Shown here piece by piece: positions 33,446 through 42,360 of a stretch of DNA of 47,811 nucleotides. The notes beneath the pieces were generated by a model. That model did no database searches and was not told the origin of the DNA. It saw only the letters and a list, made by a program, of their open reading frames with translations. The first letter of the stretch is position 1. Every line of letters begins with the position of its first letter. A program made the translations under genes and the position numbers. The stretch is from assembly GCA_002298165.1 (NCBI GenBank), contig DBMI01000087.1, forward strand, positions 34,682-82,492. The letters are read 5' to 3'. Origin of the DNA: Desulfarculales bacterium UBA702 (GTDB lineage Bacteria; Desulfobacterota; Syntrophobacteria; Syntrophobacterales; Syntrophobacteraceae).

Positions 33446-33666
33446 TTCTGCCTCCGATCTAGGGAGCCCATTATATTTATCCGCCCACAGAAGCCGCTTA
33501 TCTGCAAATGAATTTAAGTTTTTCAGGATCTTGTAGCCAGACATCGAGGCAAATTTTAGCTTTATCCACTCTTCGCATCAGTCATGAAGATAAGAAAACG
33601 TTTGCTTTAGACGGAATAAGAATTAATTTGGGGCGATAAACCCTAATTCCCATCCGCGAGTTGATA

Positions 33667-34932
33667 ATGAAAAAAACCGGAGTTTATCTAATCGGTGCTC
33701 TTGGATCTATTTCGACCACGGTGGTCGCCGGGGCACTGGCACTTAGCGCCGAATTATCTCCCCCCACCGGGATGATTACATGCAGCGATGCTTTTCAGGG
33801 TATCGACCTGGCTGAAGTGCGCGATCTTGTTTTCGGCGGCTGCGATATTCGTCAGCCTGATTCAGGCCGGGCGGACATACTTGAGAAATTGGCCCCGGTG
33901 TATCCACGGATACTATTGGCCATAAGAGAGGACTTGCAGGAGTTTCAACTGGGGATCGATATCGGCTGTGCCGAGAACTGCGGGGAGGCTATTGAAAAAT
34001 TGGGCTCGGGCCGGCCCTTTAGAAAAGAAACACTTCGCGGCGAAATAGATATCATCTGCTCCAATCTGCGCAGATTCCGGCAAAAGTACAACCTCGATGA
34101 GGTAGTGGTGGTAAATCTCGCATCAACTGAACCGCCGCTTGAGATAGGTCCATATCACGGCGATATCAAATCATTCGAGGGTTGCCTTAACCGAAATGAG
34201 CGCGGAAAGATCAGGGCAAGCAGCCTTTACTCTTATGCGGCAATCCGCGAGGGATGCCCCTACATTAATTTTACTCCGTCAAACGGTGCCCTGTTTCCGG
34301 CATTGGTTGAGCTGGCCCGCAATGCCGGTGTACCGGTAATGGGAAATGACGGCAAGACCGGCGAGACCCTTGTAAAATCCGCCCTGGCCCCCATGTTTGC
34401 CATTAGAAACTTTGATGTAATGAGTTGGAGCGGGTTTAATCTGCTCGGCAACCTCGATGGGGAAGTGCTTAGTCATCCGGACAACAGGCAATCAAAGATC
34501 AGAACCAAGGATCAGGTCCTGCCAAGTATCCTGGGATACTCTCCGCATACCACCGTCGGTATCGATTTCGTGCCCTCCCTTGGCGATCAGAAAACCGCCT
34601 GGGATTTTGTTCATTTCAGGGGGTTTCTGGGAACGGCGATGTCGCTCCAGTTCGTTTGGCAGGGATACGACTCGATGCTGGCCGCGCCTCTGGTCCTCGA
34701 TATGATTCGTCTAGCCGAGCTAGCGAAAAGAAGGGGTGAGGGCGGCCTGATGGTAAACCTTGCATGCTTTTTCAAAACTCCGATGGGTGTCGAGACCCAT
34801 GCTTTGCATGAACAATTCCGCTTTCTCACGGATTACGTGGACGGGATCAAAGCGGAGCTTGCGAAAAAGAGCGAAAACCGCCTGCTTGAGAATTTCCCTC
34901 CGGTTAGAATGACAGGTCGCGGAAAGGTGTAA
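33667..34932 (+). CDS. Inositol-3-phosphate synthase (Ino1/MIPS family)
   Basis: 421 residues from ATG 33667; a TTG two codons upstream is possible, and the ribosome-binding site is weak. An N-terminal Rossmann motif (GVYLIGALGSISTTVVAG) binds NAD, and the family block GNDGKTGETLVKS is present at about 235-247. A catalytic domain with VDFVPSLGDQKTAWDF follows. It converts glucose 6-phosphate to 1D-myo-inositol 3-phosphate. Among bacteria this gene is known mainly in Actinobacteria and some thermophiles; here it may supply di-myo-inositol phosphate, an inositol lipid or another solute. No inositol monophosphatase gene is close by. Confidence 0.88.
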   Translation: MKKTGVYLIGALGSISTTVVAGALALSAELSPPTGMITCSDAFQGIDLAEVRDLVFGGCDIRQPDSGRADILEKLAPVYPRILLAIREDLQEFQLGIDIGCAENCGEAIEKLGSGRPFRKETLRGEIDIICSNLRRFRQKYNLDEVVVVNLASTEPPLEIGPYHGDIKSFEGCLNRNERGKIRASSLYSYAAIREGCPYINFTPSNGALFPALVELARNAGVPVMGNDGKTGETLVKSALAPMFAIRNFDVMSWSGFNLLGNLDGEVLSHPDNRQSKIRTKDQVLPSILGYSPHTTVGIDFVPSLGDQKTAWDFVHFRGFLGTAMSLQFVWQGYDSMLAAPLVLDMIRLAELAKRRGEGGLMVNLACFFKTPMGVETHALHEQFRFLTDYVDGIKAELAKKSENRLLENFPPVRMTGRGKV

Positions 34933-35327
34933 ATCTTCCAAAAAATACTTCAACTATTTCTTCAATTTTGCCGTTCTTGAGAACTGTATGATCAGGGACA
35001 ACAGGCAGAGATCGCAATTGCAAACCTCAGCCGGGTGATGGCCTGCATTTGGCCTATAAAATTCAATGGTTGTAGATGCAGAACCCAGTTTCGTCTACAA
35101 TCCTGGAAAAAGTTTATTGCAATTCTGGAGACTATACGCAAAGGCAAATTTGGTCCGGAGCGTTTCTTACTGCTGTCCAGGTTAATCATTCAGAATATCC
35201 TCGGCTTTGGAAAATAGGCTTGAATGAGAATCGAAATCGCAAGCGTAAAAAGTTGATGATCGGCACTCATATTTATTGATTAAGCGTGTGGAAAAAAAGT
35301 AGTATAGCTTGCCCTAAAATATTGAAG
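34933..35327. other. Intergenic region upstream of the HDOD gene
   Basis: About 395 bp of AT-rich DNA with no credible gene. Two overlapping short frames on opposite strands, each of about 60 codons, show no family resemblance and no ribosome-binding site. Confidence 0.5.
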
Positions 35328-35356
35328 TTGATGTGAATAGGTTGCTGTTTTATGGA
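35328..35356 (+). promoter_or_regulatory. Possible promoter of the HDOD-kinase operon
   Basis: TTGATG (35328-35333) and TATGGA (35351-35356) are 17 bp apart; the leader to ATG 35382 would be about 20 nt. The -10 is weak, so this is tentative. Confidence 0.3.
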
Positions 35357-35381
35357 CTGAGCCTGAAAAGATCGAGAAATC

Positions 35382-36239
35382 ATGTCGATATGCACTGCAA
35401 ACGATCAGGAAATCCGATACCAGATTTCCCAGATTAGAGAGCTCCCTCCGCTGCCACAGTCCGTTCAACGGCTGATCGAAATAATCCAAAAAGAAGTTGA
35501 ATCTCCAGATGAACTCGAAAGCATAATCGGCTACGAGCAGGCCGTAGCGGCCAAGGTGTTGCAGGCGGCAAATTCCAGCTATTACGGGTACCGCAAAAAG
35601 GTAAACAATATAGCGAAGGCTATTGTACTAATAGGCTTCAACCAGGCAAAATCGATCTGCCTGTGCACGCTGCTTATGAACCTCTTTAATGGCAGGCATA
35701 TCGATCCGGCTTATCGCGAAAAACTCTGGAAGCATGCTTTAACCACCTCTAAGTTGGCAGCAGAAATTTCCGGGAGCCGTCCATGGATTCAGAAGCAGGA
35801 AGCGGCGCTGCTGGGGTTGTTGCATGATATCGGGCATCTGGTTATGGCGTCCTACTTCGGTGACCAGTTCAAATTCATAATGAATCTGGCCGAAAAAAGA
35901 AAGTGTCCACCGTGGTGCGTGGAAGTGGAGATGGGGTTCATACATACCGAGGTCGGTAAGTATCTTGCCTCCCGGTGGGCCTTCCCCGATGAATTTCAGG
36001 CAGTAATAGAGTTTCACCATTCGCCTGAACGTTGCGAGTCCTTCAAATCGGAAGTCAGGCTGATTTATTTAGCCGATGTAATTGCCAATTCACCCGAACA
36101 CCCTGAATTTCTCATGGATGAAGCTACCCTCAAGTATTGCCGCGATCTCTACATTTCAGAGGATGAATGGCAGGAGTACTGTAACAGGTTTGCTTTAGTG
36201 GGGCCGGAAGTTGACCAGTTATGGAACCTGATGAAATAA
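35382..36239 (+). CDS. HDOD domain signalling protein
   Basis: A 285-residue cytoplasmic protein. The HDOD domain covers about 12-210: it opens IRELPPLPQSVQRLIEIIQ, contains AKVLQAANSSYYG, and carries LLHDIGHL (His148, Asp149), so a catalytic HD pair is retained, with a further His near 118 (LWKHAL). HDOD proteins usually act as non-catalytic regulators or adaptors in bacterial signalling; intact HD residues here leave hydrolase activity open. It is followed after 12 bp by a hybrid histidine kinase on the same strand, and the two are almost certainly co-transcribed and functionally linked. Confidence 0.9.
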   Translation: MSICTANDQEIRYQISQIRELPPLPQSVQRLIEIIQKEVESPDELESIIGYEQAVAAKVLQAANSSYYGYRKKVNNIAKAIVLIGFNQAKSICLCTLLMNLFNGRHIDPAYREKLWKHALTTSKLAAEISGSRPWIQKQEAALLGLLHDIGHLVMASYFGDQFKFIMNLAEKRKCPPWCVEVEMGFIHTEVGKYLASRWAFPDEFQAVIEFHHSPERCESFKSEVRLIYLADVIANSPEHPEFLMDEATLKYCRDLYISEDEWQEYCNRFALVGPEVDQLWNLMK

Positions 36240-36251
36240 AGAGGACAAGGG

Positions 36252-38342
36252 ATGGACAACCTGGTTAAGGAAGTTCTTCAGAAGGGGCTGTTTAATATCG
36301 AAGGTCAGGGTGATGAACAGAATCATTTCATGGCAATGATTCAGCGCTTTGCCGACATCAGGTCTAAATTTTCAGATGCAGCCCGCGTATGCGATTACTT
36401 CGCCAGGATAATTATCGAGGAGTCTTCCTTCGAGAACTGCTCGATTCTTCTCTGGGATGCCGGCAGAAAAAAGCTGTCACTCACAGCCGCTTATGGGCTC
36501 GAGGACCAGTTGGGAACCGCCGCATGGCGACGCTACCGGCCCAGCCTGCTTTTAGATGTGGGCGAAGGCATCTCGGGACAGGTGTTCGGCACCGGGGAGC
36601 CGGTGTATATTGAAAATTCCGCGAAACAACCGATTCCAGAGCTTAAAGATGCGGTGATCACGCCGATCTCTCTCGCATGCATACCCCTTCTTCAGATAGG
36701 AGTGCTCAACGTAAGCTCGTTTCATCCGTGTGAATTCCCGGCTCTGGCAAGGCGGAACTGGGAAACAATGGGGCAAGTGATGGCCTATCTCCTGGTCGGC
36801 CAGCGGAACGCGCCAGATTCGGGCGCGAACCGCGGGAGCTTGCCAATGGAGAAAATGGGACTGCCGATCAGCTTCCCCGCTCCGGATTCCTACATCTCGG
36901 ACCTTGTCCTTGATGCACTTCCACATGGAATCTGCATACTGGACAAAAAGGGTGATGTTATTAGGCTAAACCGCGCGATCGAAAAGCTTCAGGGCGAGAA
37001 TTTCCCGGAAATAATCTCTCGCTCGCCGGCTATTCTTTTTCACGATCCCAAAGTGTTTGGAAAACTGCTTAACCGTGTTTCCGAATCCGAATCCGGGCAG
37101 GCGGAAAAAACCGATGTTCAACTGATGAACTCGATGGGCGAGACCTACCTGGCTGACGTAAACCTCGTCAGGCTGAATGACCCATCGGGTAGCATGGGCT
37201 ATCTTCTGGTTATAGAAGATATGACCAGGAAGAAGGCATTCTCGGACAGGATCATCCAGTCCGAAAAACTTGCGGCCCTCGGCACTATGGCCGGAGGAGT
37301 CTCCCACGATTTCAACAACCTGCTGATGGCCATCCTGGGACACATACAGCTCATTCTTACGCAGGTCCAGGACGAAGAAATCCGGCGCAGGCTGCAAAAT
37401 ATCGAAAAGGCAGTCTATGACGGGTCCAATACGGTCCGGCGGCTTCAAAGATTTACCGAACGGGAACGTGAACCTAAAGCGGTCGCCTCGACTGTTGACG
37501 TCAATGAAGCTGTTAAGGACGTTATCGAACTGACAAAACCGCGATGGAAGAATTTCATGGAACGGTCGGGCCAGATGATCGATTTGCAACTCGACCTCTC
37601 AGGCGACTGCCTTGCAGCGATCAACGCCTCCGATCTGAGGGAAGTCATTACAAATCTTTTGCTCAATGCAATCGATGCCATGCCGGAGGGAGGAACGCTC
37701 GGATTCAAGACTATATGCCAGGGCGAACATGTTGTAATCGAAATCTCCGATACCGGGATCGGGATGAGCAAGGAAATAGCCGAAAAGATCTTCGATCCGT
37801 TCTTCACGACAAAGGGGATCGGCAATTCCGGACTTGGCTTGAGTGTCTCGTGGAGCCTGCTGGGCCGCTACGGCGGCGATATCCAGGTCCGGAGCAAACA
37901 GGGCAAGGGGACAACCTTCCTTCTAAAGCTTGTCAGGGCCGAAGCCCTGAAGGTACAACCCGGAGGACAGGCTGTCGAAGGGACCAGTTCATACAGGCTG
38001 CTGCTTGTTGAAGATGATCCGGAAATCCTCAACATTCTGCGTGACATGCTGCGCTTGAAAGGCCACAGGGTCATGGCAGTCAATGATTCAGAGAAGGCTC
38101 TTGACATCATTGATTCGAATGAATTCGACCTGGTCCTTACCGACCTCGGAATGCCGGTTGTGAGTGGCTGGGATATAGCAAAGCGCGTCAAGCAAAAAGA
38201 CCCAAAAATTCCCGTAGTCATGATAACCGGGTGGGGCGCTCAGTTCGAAGACGAGGATCTTACCTCCCGCGGCGTTGACCTGATGCTTGCAAAACCGCTT
38301 AGCTGGGACAAGCTGCTGGGTTCTATCGAAAAAATGCTCTAA
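36252..38342 (+). CDS. GAF-PAS hybrid histidine kinase with receiver domain
   Basis: A 696-residue soluble hybrid sensor. A GAF-like domain (about 30-185) and a PAS domain (about 215-325) precede a phosphoacceptor helix with GGVSHDFNNLLMAI (His352). The HATPase domain is intact: N box LLLNAIDAMPEGG (about 470), DTGIGM at 500 and GNSGLGLS near 524-531. A C-terminal receiver domain (582-696) has Asp631 as acceptor (DLVLTDLGMP) and Lys681. It should autophosphorylate and pass phosphate to its own receiver. The HDOD gene lies 12 bp upstream, suggesting that both belong to one pathway. A terminator follows the gene. Confidence 0.93.
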   Translation: MDNLVKEVLQKGLFNIEGQGDEQNHFMAMIQRFADIRSKFSDAARVCDYFARIIIEESSFENCSILLWDAGRKKLSLTAAYGLEDQLGTAAWRRYRPSLLLDVGEGISGQVFGTGEPVYIENSAKQPIPELKDAVITPISLACIPLLQIGVLNVSSFHPCEFPALARRNWETMGQVMAYLLVGQRNAPDSGANRGSLPMEKMGLPISFPAPDSYISDLVLDALPHGICILDKKGDVIRLNRAIEKLQGENFPEIISRSPAILFHDPKVFGKLLNRVSESESGQAEKTDVQLMNSMGETYLADVNLVRLNDPSGSMGYLLVIEDMTRKKAFSDRIIQSEKLAALGTMAGGVSHDFNNLLMAILGHIQLILTQVQDEEIRRRLQNIEKAVYDGSNTVRRLQRFTEREREPKAVASTVDVNEAVKDVIELTKPRWKNFMERSGQMIDLQLDLSGDCLAAINASDLREVITNLLLNAIDAMPEGGTLGFKTICQGEHVVIEISDTGIGMSKEIAEKIFDPFFTTKGIGNSGLGLSVSWSLLGRYGGDIQVRSKQGKGTTFLLKLVRAEALKVQPGGQAVEGTSSYRLLLVEDDPEILNILRDMLRLKGHRVMAVNDSEKALDIIDSNEFDLVLTDLGMPVVSGWDIAKRVKQKDPKIPVVMITGWGAQFEDEDLTSRGVDLMLAKPLSWDKLLGSIEKML

Positions 38343-38404
38343 TGATTTGAAATGAAGGTTGGATTGCGGATAGATAGATTTCCCGCTGAATCTCAAATCA
38401 GAGC

Positions 38405-38448
38405 GAAACCCAAAATCCCGGCGCCGGAGTTTTGGGTTTCACCTTTTT
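38405..38448 (+). terminator. Terminator after the hybrid kinase
   Basis: An 11-bp stem GAAACCCAAAA (38405-38415) with TTTTGGGTTTC (38430-38440), a GC-rich loop, then ACCTTTTT. It ends the HDOD-kinase operon. Confidence 0.8.
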
Positions 38449-38543
38449 GCTGTACTTCCCCGATTTAAACCTTTGCCCCCTGACCCCAACTTACTGCTGC
38501 ATATCCACAAAACGTTGCGGGGTGCAGCGAAAAGCACCGCAGA

Positions 38544-38750
38544 CTACTTGCAGTGCCCCGGCACCCATTGCCCGTGGCGATAATGTCCGGCAACATAGTG
38601 CTGACGTTTCCAGTGAGGCCGAATCCACTTTCCATGGTGATTGTAGTGGCCCTCGACCCATACTTTGGGGCAGGGCGGTCGGGCGCTGACATCTACGGCG
38701 GAAAAGACGCTTATAAAGATAAAGCACAGAGCAAGGACAAAGAGTCTCAT
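38544..38750 (-). CDS. Small secreted His/Trp-rich protein
   Basis: 68 residues from ATG 38750, with AGGAGGG at 6 nt; frames further upstream are not supported. A signal peptide (MRLFVLALCFIFISVFS...SA, about 1-23) precedes a mature part of about 45 residues rich in His, Trp, Tyr and Lys, with a repeating WVEGHYNHHGKW / HYVAGHYRHGQWVPGH pattern. This resembles the YXXWxxGHW-type repeats of small bacterial envelope proteins. The function is unknown; metal binding through the histidines is a possibility. Confidence 0.7.
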   Translation of the reverse strand: MRLFVLALCFIFISVFSAVDVSARPPCPKVWVEGHYNHHGKWIRPHWKRQHYVAGHYRHGQWVPGHCK

Positions 38751-38818
38751 AGTCATCCCTCCTGAATTCTTTGGGTACAATTTAAAGATATAGCCGCTCT
38801 CCTCATTCTCAGAGCCCT

Positions 38819-39391
38819 TCAGCGGATAAAAACGGCTTTCTGGGCCGGTTCCTTTCTCGGCGTCTGAACTAACTCGCCCGCCGGTTTTCCGAGGCAGACA
38901 ATCGCCAGCGGGATTTTGCCCGAGTCGATTCCAAGGATTTTCCGCAGGTGTTGCGAATCGTATAGCGTGTACCACAGGGTTCCGAGCCCTTCAGCCTGCG
39001 CGCAAAGGAGCATGTTCTGGATCGCCGCCGCGCAGGCGTGCTGATAGCACAGACCGCCACCCTCTATGAATTTATCGGCACCCGATTTTTCCGGATCGCC
39101 AACAACCACAATAAGGACCGGGGCCGTCGAAAGAAAGTCAACCGAGTATCGTCCCAGCCACTTCCAGCCGCTTTTTTCGAGCAGTTCGGCACGGCACCTT
39201 TCGGCCTCTTTCCGGACCGCCTCCTTTACTGCAGCGCGGGTCACCACCAAAAATTCCCACGGCTGAAGGTTCATTGGAGAAGGGGCCCAGACCGCGGCTT
39301 CAAGTATTTTCCCGATGACCTCTTCCGCAACAGGATCACTCAAAAAAGACCGGCAGCTTCGCCTTTCCCTGATAGCTGAATAGACGTCCAT
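38819..39391 (-). CDS. Nitroreductase family flavoprotein
   Basis: A 190-residue FMN-dependent oxidoreductase. It starts MDVYSAIRERRSCRSF, the family phosphate-binding arginine motif, followed by APSPMNLQPWEFLVV and the CAAAIQNMLLCAQAEGLGT segment. The physiological substrate is not evident: members reduce nitro compounds, quinones or flavins or act in other pathways. It lies in a same-strand run with the tautomerase and cytochrome c genes, 49 bp downstream of the tautomerase, and the small secreted protein follows. Confidence 0.88.
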   Translation of the reverse strand: MDVYSAIRERRSCRSFLSDPVAEEVIGKILEAAVWAPSPMNLQPWEFLVVTRAAVKEAVRKEAERCRAELLEKSGWKWLGRYSVDFLSTAPVLIVVVGDPEKSGADKFIEGGGLCYQHACAAAIQNMLLCAQAEGLGTLWYTLYDSQHLRKILGIDSGKIPLAIVCLGKPAGELVQTPRKEPAQKAVFIR

Positions 39392-39440
39392 TTTCCCTCC
39401 CTTGATGGCTGCGCGTGCGAATTTTAGTGCATGGGGGCGA

Positions 39441-39653
39441 TCAAACGCCGCGCTTTTGCTGTTTGCGCCTTACAGTGATGGTTTCACCGGCGACCCCCCA
39501 GTTGTCCGTATCAATCTCCTCGATAACAACAACGGTTGTCGCAGGGTCTTTTCCGAGGACTTCGACCATCATCCGGGTTGCACGCCGGATGAGTTCGGCT
39601 TTCTGCTCGGCAGTTGCTCCTTCCTTTGTAATCTTAATATTGATATAGGGCAT
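39441..39653 (-). CDS. 4-Oxalocrotonate tautomerase family protein
   Basis: A 70-residue protein starting MPYINIKITKEG; removal of Met exposes the catalytic Pro1. The beta-alpha-beta pattern and the VVVIEEIDTDNWGVAGET segment fit the 4-OT family, which forms hexamers. AGGAAAGATC precedes the ATG. The basic C-terminus (RKQQKRGV) is typical. The substrate is unknown, and no catechol meta-cleavage gene lies nearby. Confidence 0.88.
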   Translation of the reverse strand: MPYINIKITKEGATAEQKAELIRRATRMMVEVLGKDPATTVVVIEEIDTDNWGVAGETITVRRKQQKRGV

Positions 39654-39760
39654 GATCTTTCCTGGTTAAGGGTTAATGTTGGGCGAGGAATATCTTTCCG
39701 CCCGGGAAGGTCGGGAGCTTACCTGTCCAGAAAACGGCATTTAAGCCCTTAAAAGACCTT

Positions 39761-40279
39761 TTATTTTCCCTTCTGGGCCTCGCCGGAACCCCCGGTAATC
39801 GCCTTAAACTGCTCGGGGGTCATACCCGGCAGGCGATTTACAAAAGCTACGATTCCGAGCAGTGTTTCCCTGTCGTTGTTAGGGCCGAAAGCGGGCATGC
39901 CCGTCATTTTCAGGCCATTGTCTATGATCCAGAATAATTGATTGTCCTTCCATTCTTTTTGCACATCTCCGGAAAGAAGGTTTGCCGGGGCCGGATAAAG
40001 CCCCTGGGCAAAAGATTCGGAAGGTTGGCCCGGGGCTCCGTGGCAATCACGGCAAATATCCTGGTAAACGGTCGAACCTTTTGCGGCAAGCTTAGGATCA
40101 TCAAGGGGAGGGACCCTGATATTGGAGCTGTGCATAATTATGGACCTGTCGCGGGCGATCTCGATCAATTGGCGGGTTGCATCCCAGTGTGGAGAAAGTG
40201 CCGAGACATTGTATACGCCGCTCCAAAGTGCTCCGGCCAGCGCAATCAAAACGGCCACGATAAAAAGAACCACATTCAT
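39761..40279 (-). CDS. Membrane-anchored mono-haem cytochrome c
   Basis: A 172-residue protein. The N-terminal hydrophobic segment (about 2-24) is probably an uncleaved anchor. One haem site, CRDCH (Cys76, Cys79, His80), has a Met ligand in KMTGMPAFG (Met125 or Met128). The fold and length match class I periplasmic cytochromes c that carry electrons to oxidases or reductases. GGGAG lies 6 nt before ATG. It heads a run with the tautomerase and nitroreductase genes, with about 107 bp to the first. No oxidase is nearby, so the electron partner is unknown. Confidence 0.9.
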   Translation of the reverse strand: MNVVLFIVAVLIALAGALWSGVYNVSALSPHWDATRQLIEIARDRSIIMHSSNIRVPPLDDPKLAAKGSTVYQDICRDCHGAPGQPSESFAQGLYPAPANLLSGDVQKEWKDNQLFWIIDNGLKMTGMPAFGPNNDRETLLGIVAFVNRLPGMTPEQFKAITGGSGEAQKGK

Positions 40280-40422
40280 AAAATGCTCCCGTTATAAGAG
40301 TACAGGACAGGGACAATCGATGGGTGCCGCCAATCGATGAACACCCCAAAACAGGAAGCGCACTGACGAAGAGAGTTTTTGGTAGCCTCGTATCCTTCGT
40401 GGGTGGCCAAGGAAAGCTTTTA

Positions 40423-40782
40423 CTAGCTTTGGTCCTTCTCTTCTATAATTTCCTTTATCACAACTCCATTATTATGCTCCCTGTCTCGGGTGGCGAAAAG
40501 CAAGGTGATATCTCCGGTGCGCGCCTGTTGCGCGAGTTCTTCCAGGACCCGCTCTTTTTCAGGATCCCGCAGTTCGAGGCGAAACCTGCGTTTGTACTCC
40601 TCCCATTTTTCCGGGTCGTGTGAAAACCACTTGCGAAGAGTGGGGGTGGGAGCGATATTTTTCAGCCAGGCTTCCAACCCGAGGCTTTCCTTCTTGATCC
40701 CTCTTGGCCACAGCCCGTCAACGAGATACCGCTTCCCTTCGCTCTCAAAGGGTGGATCGTAGACTCGCCTTATCTTAACCAC
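40423..40782 (-). CDS. DUF488 family protein
   Basis: 119 residues from GTG 40782 (GGGGAA upstream); an in-frame GTG at 40845 would add 21 residues without resemblance to the family. The family signature is the VKIRRVYDPP start, VDGLWPRG and the WFSHDPEKWEEYKRRF segment. DUF488 proteins are small cytoplasmic proteins of unknown function. A TFATRDREHNN-type strand (LLFATRDREHNN) is near the C-terminus. The gene stands alone on the minus strand. Confidence 0.82.
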   Translation of the reverse strand: MVKIRRVYDPPFESEGKRYLVDGLWPRGIKKESLGLEAWLKNIAPTPTLRKWFSHDPEKWEEYKRRFRLELRDPEKERVLEELAQQARTGDITLLFATRDREHNNGVVIKEIIEEKDQS

Positions 40783-41266
40783 TGGATTTCCCCGCAGATT
40801 TACATCGGATTGTTCAACTTGCAGATCAATTAATCTGGTAATCACGATTCAGGGCTTATGCCACTATGAAACGGAGAAAGCCAGGAGGAGGATTCCTGGC
40901 TTCCGAGAGAGGAACTCGAGAGGCATTTAGGGGTTTTTGAGGCGTGAAACTGAATGCTAATCTAACGAATCGATTGGCGAATTTAAATCAGGCATTCAGG
41001 GTATTCTACGGAAACCCATAATGTATTCGATGGTTACGCGGGGGTAGGGTTTAGTACCGGTACAGGATTGTTCCTGTCTGTAACACGGCGCGGCGCCTTT
41101 CCGGATGGCTCCTACGGGGTAGATAGGGTAGGCGAAAACGGTCCTGCGTTGGAGGAAAAAAACGAGCGGGAGCCCTGAAAAAATTGAAGATCGCGGTGCG
41201 CTCCGCCTGCCTTGATGCAAAATTAAGAACGTTTCTGAATGCCAGGTCCTTATTTTTCGAGCCTGT
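40783..41266. other. Intergenic region between DUF488 and ketopantoate reductase genes
   Basis: About 480 bp. AAGCCAGGA (40878-40886) and TCCTGGCTT (40894-40902) form a hairpin without a T run. CTGAATGC and GCATTCAG at about 40952 and 40993 form a further inverted pair. A minus-strand frame across 40996-41463 overlaps the reductase gene and is not credible. No gene recognised. Confidence 0.5.
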
Positions 41267-42202
41267 TTAGAATGTCTGCGCATCCAGGTAGTTCGCTTCG
41301 AGTGTCTTAACCAGCATGGTAAGAGTGAAATTGACCGGTGTGGGGATGCCGACCTCCGCCGCAAACTTGACGATTGCACCGTTAATGGAGTCAATTTCCG
41401 TTCTTCTCTTTTTGTCGACGTCCTGGCCCATCGAAGAGCGGTTCCGAGCCGTTGCCTTTGCAATCCCGATTACCCGTTCGACCATTTCCATTTCTATTGG
41501 GAACCCTTTGGCGCGTGCAACAAGTACGGCTTCTTCCACCGCTGAAGTGCAGACCTCGGTCGCCTCCCTGGACTGGGCGATTACGCCGTTCCGGATCCCG
41601 GTCAAGCCGGTAATGGCATTTATCCCGACGTTTACAATCAGTTTTTCCCAGATAAGCCTCTCGACCGAGCCGCTGGGATCGGACTTGAACCCGGCTTTCC
41701 GGAATAGTTCTACTATTCGGTTGACGCGATCTGAAACCACTCCTTCAGGCTCACCGATGTAGGTGGGGCCATTCCCACCGTGGCGAATCCTGCCCGGCCC
41801 GATAAGGGTTGCCCCCTGTGCGGTGCTCCCCGCGAGAACTGAATCTTTTCCGGTGATTGCGGCTATCTCCTCCCAGTTGCCTATGCCGTTTTGCAGAGTG
41901 AGGAAAATGGTGGAAGGAGTGCAAAGTTTGTGAATACTCGATACTGCCGTTTCGGTACTGTAGGTCTTTACCACCACAAGGACGAGGTCAGGGTTGGGGG
42001 GCAGCGTGTCTATTTCGTGGAAAGTATCGAGCTTGAAATTTTCCAGAGTTCCGTCGAGTTCTTCAATGAACAACCCCTTTTCGCGAATTGCATCCATGTG
42101 TCGGCGGTTGGTGCTGTAGAGCCATACCGATGCACCGGTCCCGGAGAGCCGCGCACCAAGCAGACTCCCCATCGCTCCTGCTCCGAGAATTAGGACCTTC
42201 AT
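41267..42202 (-). CDS. panE: 2-Dehydropantoate 2-reductase family protein
   Basis: A 311-residue NADPH-dependent reductase. The Rossmann motif GAGAMG is at 7-12, LTLQNGIGNWEE (about 116) is the family loop, and the C-terminal helical domain contains KLIVNVGINAITGLTGIRNG with the catalytic Lys (about 188) and the NKKRTEIDSINGAIV-like segment VDKKRRTEIDSINGAI. It reduces ketopantoate to pantoate in coenzyme A biosynthesis; paralogues with other substrates exist. AAGGGG precedes the ATG by 6 nt. The neighbours do not belong to the pantothenate pathway. Confidence 0.85.
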   Translation of the reverse strand: MKVLILGAGAMGSLLGARLSGTGASVWLYSTNRRHMDAIREKGLFIEELDGTLENFKLDTFHEIDTLPPNPDLVLVVVKTYSTETAVSSIHKLCTPSTIFLTLQNGIGNWEEIAAITGKDSVLAGSTAQGATLIGPGRIRHGGNGPTYIGEPEGVVSDRVNRIVELFRKAGFKSDPSGSVERLIWEKLIVNVGINAITGLTGIRNGVIAQSREATEVCTSAVEEAVLVARAKGFPIEMEMVERVIGIAKATARNRSSMGQDVDKKRRTEIDSINGAIVKFAAEVGIPTPVNFTLTMLVKTLEANYLDAQTF

Positions 42203-42360
42203 CCCGTGCCCCTTGCTTCAAAAAAAGTCTCCCAGGGCGCATTCAGCCGATTCGCCCGACAAAACATAAAAAAATCCATAGCTTAGTGCTGAGGTGAGAA
42301 CAGCCCTATCCTACTTACAGGATTGCTTACCTACATACCCTTTATTTGTGCTCAGATTAA

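Noticed and set aside
34992..35217. Overlapping short frames between the inositol phosphate synthase and HDOD genes
   Set aside because: Opposite strands, low complexity AT-rich DNA, no ribosome-binding sites and no domain resemblance.
40996..41463. A 155-codon minus-strand frame overlapping the ketopantoate reductase
   Set aside because: Overlaps a well-supported gene in another frame; the translation is Arg/Ser-rich without any motif.
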